Below are positions 18,082 through 26,883 of a stretch of 54,341 nucleotides of DNA, one piece after another (the first letter of the stretch is position 1; each line of letters opens with the position of its first letter). The position numbers and the translations under genes were made by a program. Origin of the DNA: Treponema sp. (lineage in GTDB: Bacteria > Spirochaetota > Spirochaetia > Treponematales > Treponemataceae); assembly GCA_018384055.1 (NCBI GenBank), contig JAHAZL010000043.1, positions 1 to 54,341 on the forward strand, in the 5' to 3' direction. The notes under the pieces were generated by a model. It saw only the letters and a program-made list of their open reading frames with translations, ran no database searches and had not been told where the DNA came from.

Positions 18082-18182
18082 GCGGTCATATATTTCTTAA
18101 AGGAAATGTGTGGGGCGCTTAAGTGCGAAGGGCCTTTTTGGATGAAGACCGCGGTTACATTTCTGACTGCGGTCTTTTTTTT
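18082..18182 (+). promoter_or_regulatory. dxs leader with competing hairpins (attenuator-like)
   Basis: Three segments can pair in mutually exclusive ways: GCGGTC (18082-18087), GACCGC (18147-18152) and GCGGTC (18169-18174). The second and third form the terminator; the first and second would block it. AAATGT (18104-18109) can also pair with ACATTT (18157-18162), crossing the first helix as a pseudoknot would. I recognise no known riboswitch class. The first arm starts directly after the stop codon of the upstream 29-codon gene, so translating ribosomes could influence folding. Confidence 0.45.
18145..18182 (+). terminator. intrinsic terminator between small ribosomal protein gene and dxs
   Basis: AAGACCGC (18145-18152) and GCGGTCTT (18169-18176) form a perfect 8-base stem with a 16-base loop, followed by a run of T (18175-18182). 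Confidence 0.85.
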
Positions 18183-18226
18183 CTTCACTTGTTTTTCTTA
18201 AAATCTGGAAGCGGGAGTATGGTATT

Positions 18227-20146
18227 TTGATTTTACATAACATTCATTCACCTAAAGATTTGAAGGTCTTGCCAAAAAAATCCCTCCCGTCCCTTGCATC
18301 AGAAATCCGTTCGAAAATTATCGAAGTCGTAGGCAATAATGGTGGACACTTGGCCAGCAACCTTGGTGTTGTTGAACTTACCATTGCCCTCCACAGAGTA
18401 TTTAACAGCCCTGAAGATTCCATTGTATGGGATGTGAGCCACCAGTGTTATCCCCACAAACTTTTGACAGGAAGGGCTGAAGACTTTCCTTCCATGCGTT
18501 TGAAGGACGGAATTTCCGGCTTTACTAAAATCCGCGAAAGCAATCACGATTATTTTGATGCAGGTCATGCATCTTCTTCAATTTCATCGGCACTTGGTCT
18601 TCTTACAGCGTGGAAGATTCAGGGAAGAAATGACAAGGTGGTTGCCGTTATCGGTGACGGTGCTTTGACTGGCGGAATGGCATTTGAAGGCTTGAGTCAT
18701 GCAGGACAGCTTGCGGAAAATCTAATTGTTGTTGTTAACGACAATCAGATGTCCATTGATCATAATGTTGGCAGCTTTTCCAGTTATCTTTCAAGACTTA
18801 CTTTTACCAGCACTTATCAGGGATTCCGTCATAGGGTGGATCACATTGTTGACCGCATACCTTATTTCAACAGGCATCTTGGTAAACTGATTTTCAGGTT
18901 TAAGAGGGGAATAAAAGGGCTCTTCCTTACAAACAATCTTTTTGTTGACCTTGGCTTTGAATATGTTGGTCCACTTGATGGACATGACATGGAGGCCATG
19001 ATCCGTGTTTTTGAAAAGGCAAAGAGAATTCCTCGCCCGGTAGTCATTCATGTGGTTACGAAAAAAGGCAAGGGATATTCTCCTGCAGAAAATAATCCTT
19101 CGGCATTCCATGGCGTTGGACCATTCAATACAAGCGACGGAAAGGTTGAAAAATTTGACAGTCTGAGTTTTACGGAATGCTTTTCCAACAAGCTTCTTGA
19201 ACTTGGTGAAAAGAACGATAAGATTGCAGCTGTAACCGCGGCCATGTCCAAGGGAACCGGACTTGATGCTTTTTCAAGAAAATTTCCAAACCGTTTTTTT
19301 GATGTTGGCATTGCCGAAGAGCATGCCGTTACTTTTGCCGGGGGTTTAAGTGCAGGCGGAATGATTCCCATTGTGGCCATTTATTCTACCTTCATTCAGA
19401 GGTCTGTTGATCAGATTATCGAAGACATAGCTTTGCAGAACAGGCACTGCATCATTGTCCTTGACCGCGCAGGAGCTGTTCCCAATGACGGTGAAACTCA
19501 TCAGGGCATATTCGACATTGGACTTTTGCGTCCTGTTCCAAATGTTAAATTTCTTTCACCTGCTACAAAAAGGGATATGGAATTGTGTCTTGATTACGGA
19601 GTCAATCAATGCAATTGTCCTGTTGTAATCAGATGGCCAAAAGCATCCTGTCCTACGGAAACTGAAAGTTTTTCTTCTGCACCAATTGAAGGTCGAGGTG
19701 TTTTTGTATCCTGCGATGAATATGCACCTTCCATTGGGGTTCAGTATTCGGAAGTAAAGAGACGCAGGATGAAGAAGGTGCTTTTTGTTTGTACCGGCAG
19801 CATTTTCTCTGAAACCCTTACAGCTGCAAGGTCTTTGCTTCTTGACGGCATTGTTGCAGACATTTATACCCTTAGGTTCCTCAAGCCTTTTGATGAAAAG
19901 CATTTCATTGAACTTGCACGTAACTATGACGGAATCGTTATAATTGAGGATGCCGTAAAAATTGGTGGCGTTGCCGAATACATTGAAGGTCTTGTAAATA
20001 AAAGTGAAGATGGAAATAAGCCCAAGGTAAAAGTCATTGCTTTCCCGGACAGGTTTGTTTCTAACGGCAACAGAAGTCAGATTCTTGAATCTGCAGGGCT
20101 TTCAATAAATGATATCTGCAATAGTGCAAGGGACAGCCTTAAATGA
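18227..20146 (+). CDS. dxs: 1-deoxy-D-xylulose-5-phosphate synthase
   Basis: Dxs condenses pyruvate and glyceraldehyde 3-phosphate using thiamine diphosphate, the entry step of the MEP isoprenoid pathway. The 639-residue protein shows the expected features: GGHLASNLGVVELTIALH (39-56) with the catalytic His41, the thiamine-diphosphate site from GDGALTGG (143-150) to NDNQMSI, GLDAFSRKFPNRFFDVGIAE in the pyrimidine domain, and a transketolase C-terminal domain. The start appears to be TTG at 18227, with GGGAG nine bases upstream; no better ATG is in frame nearby. It overlaps folP by ATGA and heads a seven-gene run. An upstream terminator/attenuator-like leader may tune it. Confidence 0.95.
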   Translation: MILHNIHSPKDLKVLPKKSLPSLASEIRSKIIEVVGNNGGHLASNLGVVELTIALHRVFNSPEDSIVWDVSHQCYPHKLLTGRAEDFPSMRLKDGISGFTKIRESNHDYFDAGHASSSISSALGLLTAWKIQGRNDKVVAVIGDGALTGGMAFEGLSHAGQLAENLIVVVNDNQMSIDHNVGSFSSYLSRLTFTSTYQGFRHRVDHIVDRIPYFNRHLGKLIFRFKRGIKGLFLTNNLFVDLGFEYVGPLDGHDMEAMIRVFEKAKRIPRPVVIHVVTKKGKGYSPAENNPSAFHGVGPFNTSDGKVEKFDSLSFTECFSNKLLELGEKNDKIAAVTAAMSKGTGLDAFSRKFPNRFFDVGIAEEHAVTFAGGLSAGGMIPIVAIYSTFIQRSVDQIIEDIALQNRHCIIVLDRAGAVPNDGETHQGIFDIGLLRPVPNVKFLSPATKRDMELCLDYGVNQCNCPVVIRWPKASCPTETESFSSAPIEGRGVFVSCDEYAPSIGVQYSEVKRRRMKKVLFVCTGSIFSETLTAARSLLLDGIVADIYTLRFLKPFDEKHFIELARNYDGIVIIEDAVKIGGVAEYIEGLVNKSEDGNKPKVKVIAFPDRFVSNGNRSQILESAGLSINDICNSARDSLK

Positions 20147-20958
20147 AAGAACTTATTCTGCGCGATAGGACAGTGACCACTGAAAATCCTGCTTTTGTAA
20201 TGGCAATTGTTAATGCAACTCCCGACAGTTTTTTTTCAGAAAGCCGTGGTAGTCTGGACCGTGCCCTTAGAATGATTGACGAGGGTGCGGACCTCCTTGA
20301 TATTGGCGGAGAGTCTACACGACCTGGTTCTGTCTATGTTGACGAAAAGGAAGAACTTAGCCGTGTTGTTCCTTTGGTAAGGGAAATCAGGAAGCACAGC
20401 AATATTCCGATTTCAATTGATACAAGAAAAAAATCAGTCATGGAAGCCGCCTTTGATGCAGGTGCGGACATCCTTAATGATGTTTCTGCCATGGAAGATG
20501 ATGATTTTATGGCGAATTTCTGTGCTGATTCCCGCATTCCCGTAATACTCATGCATAAAAGGGGAATCCCCGGAAATATGCAGGGCAACACGGAATACGG
20601 AAATGTCTTTGAAGAAGTTAGTTCCTATCTTGAGTCCCGTGCTGAGTATGCAATCTCAAAGGGAATCTTAAAGGAAAAGATCATTGTTGATCCAGGCGTT
20701 GGTTTTGGAAAAGACCTTGACGGAAATGTTCAGCTTATAAAGAACTGCGGAGAACTTTGCGGGGGAAAATATCCTGTCCTTATGGCTCTTTCCAGAAAAA
20801 CCTGCATCGGTCAGATGACTGGCAGGGATGTGGATGAAAGGCTTTATGGTACCCTTGCGGCCGATATAATCTCTGTTCTTAATGGTGCCTTTATGGTTCG
20901 CGTTCACGACTGTGCTCCTTGCGTTGATACTTTTGCTGTGTTAAAATCTCTTCTATAA
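20143..20958 (+). CDS. folP: dihydropteroate synthase
   Basis: FolP joins p-aminobenzoate to hydroxymethyldihydropterin diphosphate in folate synthesis and is the sulfonamide target. The 271-residue TIM-barrel protein has MAIVNATPDSFF (about 20-31), the loop with DIGGESTRPGS, ISIDTRKKSVMEAAF, ILNDVSA, and the C-terminal VRVHD. The ATG overlaps the dxs stop by four bases, and cdaA follows three bases after the stop. The placement of folP beside cdaA and acpS is an operon of unrelated essential functions rather than a folate cluster; no other folate genes are nearby. Confidence 0.95.
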   Translation: MKELILRDRTVTTENPAFVMAIVNATPDSFFSESRGSLDRALRMIDEGADLLDIGGESTRPGSVYVDEKEELSRVVPLVREIRKHSNIPISIDTRKKSVMEAAFDAGADILNDVSAMEDDDFMANFCADSRIPVILMHKRGIPGNMQGNTEYGNVFEEVSSYLESRAEYAISKGILKEKIIVDPGVGFGKDLDGNVQLIKNCGELCGGKYPVLMALSRKTCIGQMTGRDVDERLYGTLAADIISVLNGAFMVRVHDCAPCVDTFAVLKSLL

Positions 20959-20961
20959 AGT

Positions 20962-21792
20962 ATGAACCAATTTTCAATTCTCCTAAAAATATATGACGGC
21001 ATAAGGCCTTTGCTTGACATTGGCATCCTGACATTTCTTCTCTATAAAGTTTATAAAATCATAAACCAGACTAATGCGGTTCAGATCATCAAGTCTGCCA
21101 TTATCGTTGTAATTGCTTACGCTGTAACCTACATATTCCAGCTCAAGACCATGATGTGGATTTTCTCTGTTCTGGCACCGGGGCTTGTACTTATGTTTGC
21201 CATTGTCTTCCAGCCTGAATTGAGGAAAGTCTTTCTCAAACTTGGACAGGGAAGATGGTTTACAATCGGTTCAAGGGCAAAGCATACTTATGTGGATTCA
21301 GTTCTTATTGCAGCTGACCTTCTTTCAAAACAGAAGAGAGGTATGCTTGTATGCTTTATTCGCCACACGAAGGTCGATAACTTTCTTGAAACCGGAACAC
21401 TGATGAATGCAGACCTTTCATCAAATCTCCTTGTAACAATTTTTGGACATAATACTCCTTTGCATGACGGAGCTTGCTTTATCAAAGGCAATAAGATTCT
21501 TGCTGCAGGCTGCTTTCTTCCTGTCAGCGAACAGTACGACATTAAGAAAACTTTCGGAACAAGACATAGGGCAGCCCTTGGTTTGAGTGAAGTCACTGAC
21601 TGTGTAATTCTTATTGTCAGTGAAGAAACAGGGGCTTTTTCTTTGGCTTATGATTCTAAACTCCATTATGACCTTACGGCAGATCAGGTAACGAAGATTC
21701 TTGAGCGTCAGCTTGACATCACACCTGACCAGCAGATTATTGAGGATACTATCGATGAACATAAAACACTTTCTGGAAAAACTGACAGATAA
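20962..21792 (+). CDS. cdaA: diadenylate cyclase CdaA
   Basis: CdaA makes the second messenger c-di-AMP from two ATP. The 276-residue protein has three N-terminal membrane segments (about 17-32, 42-60 and 65-84), then QPELRKVFLKLGQ and the DAC domain with the DGA motif (169-171, in LHDGACFIKGN) and GTRHRAALGLSE (199-210), whose RHR residues bind the nucleotide. All key residues are present, so it should be active. The next gene starts 38 bases inside this one and encodes a YbbR-domain protein of the CdaR type, the usual partner that regulates CdaA in other bacteria. Confidence 0.95.
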   Translation: MNQFSILLKIYDGIRPLLDIGILTFLLYKVYKIINQTNAVQIIKSAIIVVIAYAVTYIFQLKTMMWIFSVLAPGLVLMFAIVFQPELRKVFLKLGQGRWFTIGSRAKHTYVDSVLIAADLLSKQKRGMLVCFIRHTKVDNFLETGTLMNADLSSNLLVTIFGHNTPLHDGACFIKGNKILAAGCFLPVSEQYDIKKTFGTRHRAALGLSEVTDCVILIVSEETGAFSLAYDSKLHYDLTADQVTKILERQLDITPDQQIIEDTIDEHKTLSGKTDR

Positions 21793-22762
21793 TTGGCCGG
21801 TAAAAGCCCTGTGCTTTGTTTTATCCTGCGTAATATATTTTTTCCACCAGGTTTCTCTTCTTGAAACAAAAACTTTTTCCGTTCCCCTTGAAGTAAGAAA
21901 GGAAGGAAATATGATTCCTGTAAGTGGACTTGAAAAGGAAAAATTCATCAAAGTTAAGGTGCGCACAAAAAGAGAACAGATACCTCTCATTTCGGAAAAA
22001 GATTTTTCTGCCTATGTGGATATTTCTTCAAAGACAAAAGAGGGAAGCTGGACATTCCCTGTAAGCGTAAGCATTTCAGAGAAAATGATTGAGCTTGATT
22101 TGGATCCACTTGAAATTACGGCAACTCCAGACAACCTTAAATTTGACATTCAGAAAAAGAGCCTCAAGCAGGTTCCTGTAGTCTCTAAGGTTTACGGAAT
22201 TCCTGCCCATGGATACAAGGCCCTTTCCGTTCACCTTGAGCCATCCCATGTTTTCCTCGTTGGCCCTCAGTTTATGCTTGACGAGATAAATGAAATAAAC
22301 GTCGGTTCTGTGAATATCGAAAATTCGGATATTCCTGTTTCCAAAATTCTTAAAGCCGTTAATACAAACGCCTACATTTCAATTCTTGACGATCCTCACA
22401 TCAAGGCTTATGTTCCGATTGTTTCTGAAGCTATGGTTAAGGAATTGCCTGATGTTGAAATAAAATTCAATTCGCTTCCTGATGAATTTGCTGTTTCTGG
22501 AGATGCAATGAAAATTAGCCTTACCATTGAAGGTAACGTCATTGACATTGAAAAATTCCGCATGAAGAACCTTAGCGTTTATGCTGACCTTTCTTTCATT
22601 ACTGAACCTGGTGTTTATACAGTTCCTGTCATCATTGAACTTTCTCCGGCCTATTCCCTTGTGCAGAGTTCTCTTGAAGAAGTTGAAATAACAGTTGTCA
22701 AAAAAGAAGAGAAAAATACCGAAAATATAAATGTCAATGCAGAGAACGGAGGTTCTGTATGA
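21755..22762 (+). CDS. cdaR: YbbR-domain protein, CdaR-like regulator of CdaA
   Basis: The 335-residue protein starts at the ATG at 21755, inside the end of cdaA. One N-terminal membrane segment (about 13-31, WPVKALCFVLSCVIYFFHQV) leaves the rest outside. The remainder consists of about three YbbR-type beta modules, recognisable from repeated forms such as TKTFSVPLEVR, AHGYKALSVHLEPSHVFLVG and PGVYTVPVIIEL. In Firmicutes the equivalent protein modulates diadenylate cyclase activity; that this copy does so follows from domain and gene order. It overlaps acpS by four bases. Confidence 0.87.
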   Translation: MNIKHFLEKLTDNWPVKALCFVLSCVIYFFHQVSLLETKTFSVPLEVRKEGNMIPVSGLEKEKFIKVKVRTKREQIPLISEKDFSAYVDISSKTKEGSWTFPVSVSISEKMIELDLDPLEITATPDNLKFDIQKKSLKQVPVVSKVYGIPAHGYKALSVHLEPSHVFLVGPQFMLDEINEINVGSVNIENSDIPVSKILKAVNTNAYISILDDPHIKAYVPIVSEAMVKELPDVEIKFNSLPDEFAVSGDAMKISLTIEGNVIDIEKFRMKNLSVYADLSFITEPGVYTVPVIIELSPAYSLVQSSLEEVEITVVKKEEKNTENINVNAENGGSV

Positions 22763-23145
22763 TCTACGGGATCGGCTGCGACATCGTTAAGGTTTCAAGA
22801 CTTGAAAAATGGGTTCGGTCTGAAGGCTCCTACATTGAACGTTTTTTCCATGAGGATGAAAGGCTTTCTGAAAGTGTTTCATTACAGAGAAAGTGCGAGT
22901 CCTATGCGGGAAAGTTTGCTGCAAAGGAAGCATTTTCCAAGGCTCTTGGAACCGGCATATCTGGTTTTAGCCTTAAGGATGTTTATGTAGTGTCCGATTC
23001 AAAGGGTAAGCCTGAATTTCATGTTACTGGTAAAGCCCTTGAGCTTGTTGAAGAATTGTGCGGAAAGAACAGCAGAATTCATGTTTCAATAAGCCATGAA
23101 AAAGAATATGCGGTTGCCTATGCCGTAATCGAAACTGGCAACTGA
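22759..23145 (+). CDS. acpS: holo-[acyl-carrier-protein] synthase
   Basis: AcpS transfers 4'-phosphopantetheine from coenzyme A to the serine of acyl carrier protein. The 128-residue protein has the two family signatures: IYGIGCDIVKVSRLEKW at the N-terminus (metal-binding Asp8) and KFAAKEAFSKALGTG (about 53-67, with the metal-binding Glu). The C-terminus HVSISHEKEYAVAYAV is typical. Its substrate gene acpP lies about 28 kb away in this same window, and coaD, which makes the coenzyme A precursor, lies next to acpP. The ATG overlaps the cdaR stop. Confidence 0.95.
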   Translation: MIYGIGCDIVKVSRLEKWVRSEGSYIERFFHEDERLSESVSLQRKCESYAGKFAAKEAFSKALGTGISGFSLKDVYVVSDSKGKPEFHVTGKALELVEELCGKNSRIHVSISHEKEYAVAYAVIETGN

Positions 23146-23161
23146 AAATAGAGAGGAATAT

Positions 23162-24076
23162 ATGGCAAAGAAAAATTTAAGCAAGGCGTTTGTAATGGAT
23201 GAAGGTCCAAAAAAGCCTGCCATTTCATATTGGGCAAAAGAAGAGGTTATGTGCCCCGTATGTCAGAAACCTTTCAAGCAGGAAGTTATGCATCAGGGGG
23301 GAGGAAGAACTATTGCCGGAAACCTTACTGATGAACTCCACAGAAACTATGAACCTTCAAAAAAATTTGGACGCGTTTATCCTCTCATCTACGAAATTGG
23401 CGTTTGTCCAAACTGTCATACTGCCTTGTTCTGGAAAGATTTTAAGGGCATTAAGGACGGTGCCACTTTTGACCGTCTTGCTGCATCATCCGACAAAAGA
23501 ATCAGAGCGGTTGAAAACATTTTCCCTCACTACAATGTAAATGATGAGCGCACTCTATTTGATGGTGCAGCCATGTATTACCTTGCACTCCTGTGCTATG
23601 AAAATGTTGACATTGCATATTCTCCAACTTTCAAAAGGGCAGAAGTTGCATTAAGGCTCGCCTGGCTATGTCAGGACATTGAGCATGTAAGTCCAGGACA
23701 CAATTACGATTACATAGCCCAGGTTTTCTACAGGAAGGCATTGTTTTTCTATCAGCAGACCCTCATTAACGAAACCGGAAGGATTGAATCCATTGAGTCT
23801 GTTTCTCATTTTGGTCCTGATACTGACAAAAACTATGGTTACGATGGCATCATCTATCTTTCAGGTCTCCTTGAATACAAGTATGGTCAGAGGGAAAACC
23901 TTCAGCTTAGACTTAAGAAGCTGGAAGACAGCAAGAAAGCCATTGCCCGCATTTTCGGTTTAGGTAAATCAAGCAAGGCAAAGCCGGGACCGCTTCTTGA
24001 AGTTGCCCGTGACCTTTACGATAAAATTGCAGCTGAACTTGGTTCAAACAACATCTTCGGCGACGACGATGAATAA
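23162..24076 (+). CDS. DUF2225 family protein
   Basis: This 304-residue cytoplasmic protein matches the DUF2225 family of unknown function by its N-terminal CPVCQKPF (about 31-38) and the later CPNCHTALFWKDF, which together look like a zinc-binding pair. The remaining part is helical and TPR-like (YDYIAQVFYRKALFFYQQTL). There is no signal sequence. It has its own ribosome site (GAGAGGAA) 16 bases after acpS and overlaps truA by eight bases. Proteins of this family are common in spirochaetes and Firmicutes; I infer no function. Confidence 0.85.
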   Translation: MAKKNLSKAFVMDEGPKKPAISYWAKEEVMCPVCQKPFKQEVMHQGGGRTIAGNLTDELHRNYEPSKKFGRVYPLIYEIGVCPNCHTALFWKDFKGIKDGATFDRLAASSDKRIRAVENIFPHYNVNDERTLFDGAAMYYLALLCYENVDIAYSPTFKRAEVALRLAWLCQDIEHVSPGHNYDYIAQVFYRKALFFYQQTLINETGRIESIESVSHFGPDTDKNYGYDGIIYLSGLLEYKYGQRENLQLRLKKLEDSKKAIARIFGLGKSSKAKPGPLLEVARDLYDKIAAELGSNNIFGDDDE

Positions 24077-24884
24077 CATACTTCTGACAGTCTCCTATGA
24101 TGGAACTGATTTCTGCGGCTGGCAGAGGCAGGACAAATCCGATGGGGGAGAACCCGTAAGAACTGTTCAGGGGGAAATAGAAGCCGCCATTGAAAAAATG
24201 GTTAAGACTCCGCTTAAGCTTTATGGCAGCGGGAGAACAGACAGCGGTGTACATGCCGTTGGTCAGGCTGCAAATTTTGAATGCCCCTACGATGACATTG
24301 CTCCGGAAAATTACCTTCGTGCCTTGAACGGTCTTCTTCCTCCTGACATCAGGATAATGAAAGTTGAAAAGAAGGACATGTCTTTCAATTCAAGGTTCAA
24401 CGCAACCAGCAGAAAGTACAGGTATTTCATCCAGTGCGGGAAACCTTGCTTTGCCCATGAAAGCCGTTACAGATGGTTCATTCCGAGAAAACCAGACATC
24501 AATGTTCTGAACGATATGGCTTCCTGCCTTAGGGGGGAAATCGACTGTGCGACTTTTGCGGCAAGCGGTGACCAGAGCCTTTCTACTTTCCGCTATCTTG
24601 AAAATGCCTTTTTCTATTGGGAAGATGAAGAAAGGGGACTTCTGGTTTTTGAAATTCAGGCCAATGCTTTCCTTTGGAAAATGGTTCGTTCAATTACCGG
24701 TACAATAATAGAAGCCGAAAAAAAAGGCATGTCCGGAAAAGATTTTAAGGATATTCTTGAAAGCCGTGACAGAAGCCGTGCCATGAGGACAGCCCCTGCA
24801 ACAGGACTTTTCCTCTGGGAAATTTTCTTTGACGGGCCTGTTCGCCACGACAGAACATCCGGTGCTTCTTTTACATCAGATTAA
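24069..24884 (+). CDS. truA: tRNA pseudouridine synthase A
   Basis: TruA converts uridines 38-40 in the tRNA anticodon stem to pseudouridine. The 271-residue protein shows SYDGTDFCGWQRQ (9-21), the catalytic aspartate in GSGRTDSGVHAVGQ (Asp58), and SRKYRYFIQ. The ATG at 24069 lies inside the end of the DUF2225 gene; it gives the family's usual N-terminus, so I prefer it to an upstream in-frame start. The 3' end overlaps the convergent priA by 14 bases. It appears to be the last gene of the dxs operon. Confidence 0.95.
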   Translation: MNNILLTVSYDGTDFCGWQRQDKSDGGEPVRTVQGEIEAAIEKMVKTPLKLYGSGRTDSGVHAVGQAANFECPYDDIAPENYLRALNGLLPPDIRIMKVEKKDMSFNSRFNATSRKYRYFIQCGKPCFAHESRYRWFIPRKPDINVLNDMASCLRGEIDCATFAASGDQSLSTFRYLENAFFYWEDEERGLLVFEIQANAFLWKMVRSITGTIIEAEKKGMSGKDFKDILESRDRSRAMRTAPATGLFLWEIFFDGPVRHDRTSGASFTSD

Positions 24885-26883
24885 GCGGATCGACATCAAC
24901 TTCAATGTAGACATCTTTAAGTGGTTTGTAGCCCCAGACTAGAGCCTTTGCAGCATCCTGCAGGGGCTTTATGTTTTTCCCGCGGAGAAGTATCTGCCAC
25001 CGGTAGTTTCCTGCAACCATGTTCAAGGGGCATTCAGCAGGGCCTAATATTTCCACTTCCGGTGCGGCTTTTTTCCCGAGTATTTTTACTGCGGCTTCAG
25101 CTGCTGCCTGCGATGAATTTGGTACAGCCGAGCGGAATACAAGCCTCAGAAGTCTGGTGAATGGAGGAAAGCCCATGATTCTCCTCATCTCTGTTTCTTT
25201 TCTGTAGAATCCTTCCGTATCGTTTTTTGTAGCATAGGAAATGGCATCTCTTTCGGGATTGTATGTCTGGACTATTACTTTGCCGTCTGGAAAAAATCTT
25301 CCCGCTCGCCCCGCAACCTGAGTGATGAGGGCAAAGGTTTTTTCGGAAGCCCTGAAGTCAGGCAAATGGAGTGAAGAATCTGCAAGGACCACGCCTACAA
25401 GCTTTAGCTTTGGAAAGTTGAGACCCTTTGCAACCATCTGGGTTCCAAGAAGAATGTCAGCCTCTCCCTTTTTAAAGGAATCGAATCTTTCCTGAAGTTC
25501 GCCCTTGTGATGAAGTGAATCCGTATCGGCGCGCATGACCCTTGCGTTTGGAAATTTTGACTTGATTTCTCCTTCAATGTATTCGGTGCCGAAACCTGAA
25601 TATCCTATGTCCAGGGAGCCGCATTCAGGGCATTGCTGTGGTGGTGTCGTACTGTAGCCGCAGTAATGGCATCTTAGCCTGTTTTCGCTTTTGTGATATG
25701 TAAGGGCAACGGAACAGTTCCTGCACTTGAGTTCAAACCCGCAGGAAGCACACCTGAAAAAGTGAGTGAAACCACGCCTGTTCAAAAAAAGAATTGTCTG
25801 CTTGTTTTCTTTCAAGGTTGAAGAAATTTCCGCGTGAAGTTTTCTTGAAATGCAGTTCTCTCCGTTGGCCTCTGCAGAAAGGTTGATGCATTCGATTTTA
25901 GGAACGGCACCGCCTGCAAGCCTTTTTGTCAGCGTGTGCTTCAAGAGTTTTTTTTCTGCCATTGAATGCCAGGCTTCCAGTGATGGTGTTGCAGACCCCA
26001 TGATCAATGGAATGTTCTGGTGCGAGCACCTTAGCATCCCAATTTGCCTTGCGTGGTATCTTGGCGATGATCCGCTTTTATAGGAAGAGTCGTGTTCTTC
26101 GTCAATGATTACAAGACCAAGGTCAGGGACTGGAGCAAAGATGGCGCTTCTTGCACCAATGACGACCCTTGCTTCCTTGTGGAGGATTCTTTTCCATTCA
26201 CCAAGTCTCTGGCTTGGAGTTAGTTCTGAATGGAGTATTGCGGCCGTGTTTCCGAATCTTCCCCTTACAGCTTCCACAACCTGGGGTGTAAGGCCGATTT
26301 CAGGAACAAGGTAGATTACTCCTTTGCCTTCCTGCATGACCCGGTCTGCACAGGTAAGGAATACTTCCGTTTTGCCGCTTCCTGTAGTTCCGTAAAGATA
26401 ATGGAATTTTGAGGTCGAATCAGATGAAAGGATTCCTTCCACGGCTGCCTTCTGTTCATCGCTCAGTTCCTTTTTTTCAAACCCCTTTTCATCCTGGAAG
26501 AAAGAAAATCCAGGAATGTCTGTTTCCCTTTTTCCGGAGGGAATCATTGCAAAAACACATTCGCCTATTGGAGCAATGTAGTAGCTGCTCATGAAGGATG
26601 CAATGGAAAGAAGCTCTTTTGTAAGAAGTGGTTCAGAATCTATGTATCGCAATGCACTTCTGATTTTGTCGTCCCCTACGGAACAGGTTTTTGGAATTGA
26701 ATCATATACGGCTGTTACAAAGCCTGTGGTTTTCCTGTTGCCAAACTTGACTTCGACTCTGTATCCAAATGGGTCCTTGGGGAATTCTTTTTTCCCGTCA
26801 TCTGCAGGCTCCCTGTAGGTGAATGCCTGATTAAGGGGTACGTTGAGGACAACATCTATGTAGCGGTTTATTGTCTCGCTCAT
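24871..26883 (-). CDS. priA: primosomal protein N' (replication restart helicase PriA)
   Basis: PriA recognises collapsed replication forks and reloads the replisome. The 670-residue protein has an N-terminal DNA-binding domain, Walker A GTTGSGKT (165-172), the DEEH box (261-264), and a zinc-ribbon region with four Cys pairs (CASCGFELKCRNC, then CHYC and CPEC). The helicase C domain follows with GTQMVAKGLNFP and QVAGRAGR. Length and order are normal. The start overlaps the upstream uracil-DNA glycosylase gene by ATGA, so the two DNA-maintenance genes are coupled. Confidence 0.96.
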   Translation of the reverse strand: MSETINRYIDVVLNVPLNQAFTYREPADDGKKEFPKDPFGYRVEVKFGNRKTTGFVTAVYDSIPKTCSVGDDKIRSALRYIDSEPLLTKELLSIASFMSSYYIAPIGECVFAMIPSGKRETDIPGFSFFQDEKGFEKKELSDEQKAAVEGILSSDSTSKFHYLYGTTGSGKTEVFLTCADRVMQEGKGVIYLVPEIGLTPQVVEAVRGRFGNTAAILHSELTPSQRLGEWKRILHKEARVVIGARSAIFAPVPDLGLVIIDEEHDSSYKSGSSPRYHARQIGMLRCSHQNIPLIMGSATPSLEAWHSMAEKKLLKHTLTKRLAGGAVPKIECINLSAEANGENCISRKLHAEISSTLKENKQTILFLNRRGFTHFFRCASCGFELKCRNCSVALTYHKSENRLRCHYCGYSTTPPQQCPECGSLDIGYSGFGTEYIEGEIKSKFPNARVMRADTDSLHHKGELQERFDSFKKGEADILLGTQMVAKGLNFPKLKLVGVVLADSSLHLPDFRASEKTFALITQVAGRAGRFFPDGKVIVQTYNPERDAISYATKNDTEGFYRKETEMRRIMGFPPFTRLLRLVFRSAVPNSSQAAAEAAVKILGKKAAPEVEILGPAECPLNMVAGNYRWQILLRGKNIKPLQDAAKALVWGYKPLKDVYIEVDVDPLNLM

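Noticed and set aside
18082..18182. Thiamine pyrophosphate riboswitch before dxs
   Set aside because: Dxs uses thiamine diphosphate, so I looked for the conserved CUGAGA and the second-arm motif; neither is present.
23162..24884. Possible frameshift between the DUF2225 gene and truA because the truA frame is open 72 bases upstream of its start
   Set aside because: Both proteins have normal family lengths and ends; the overlap of eight bases is an ordinary operon junction.
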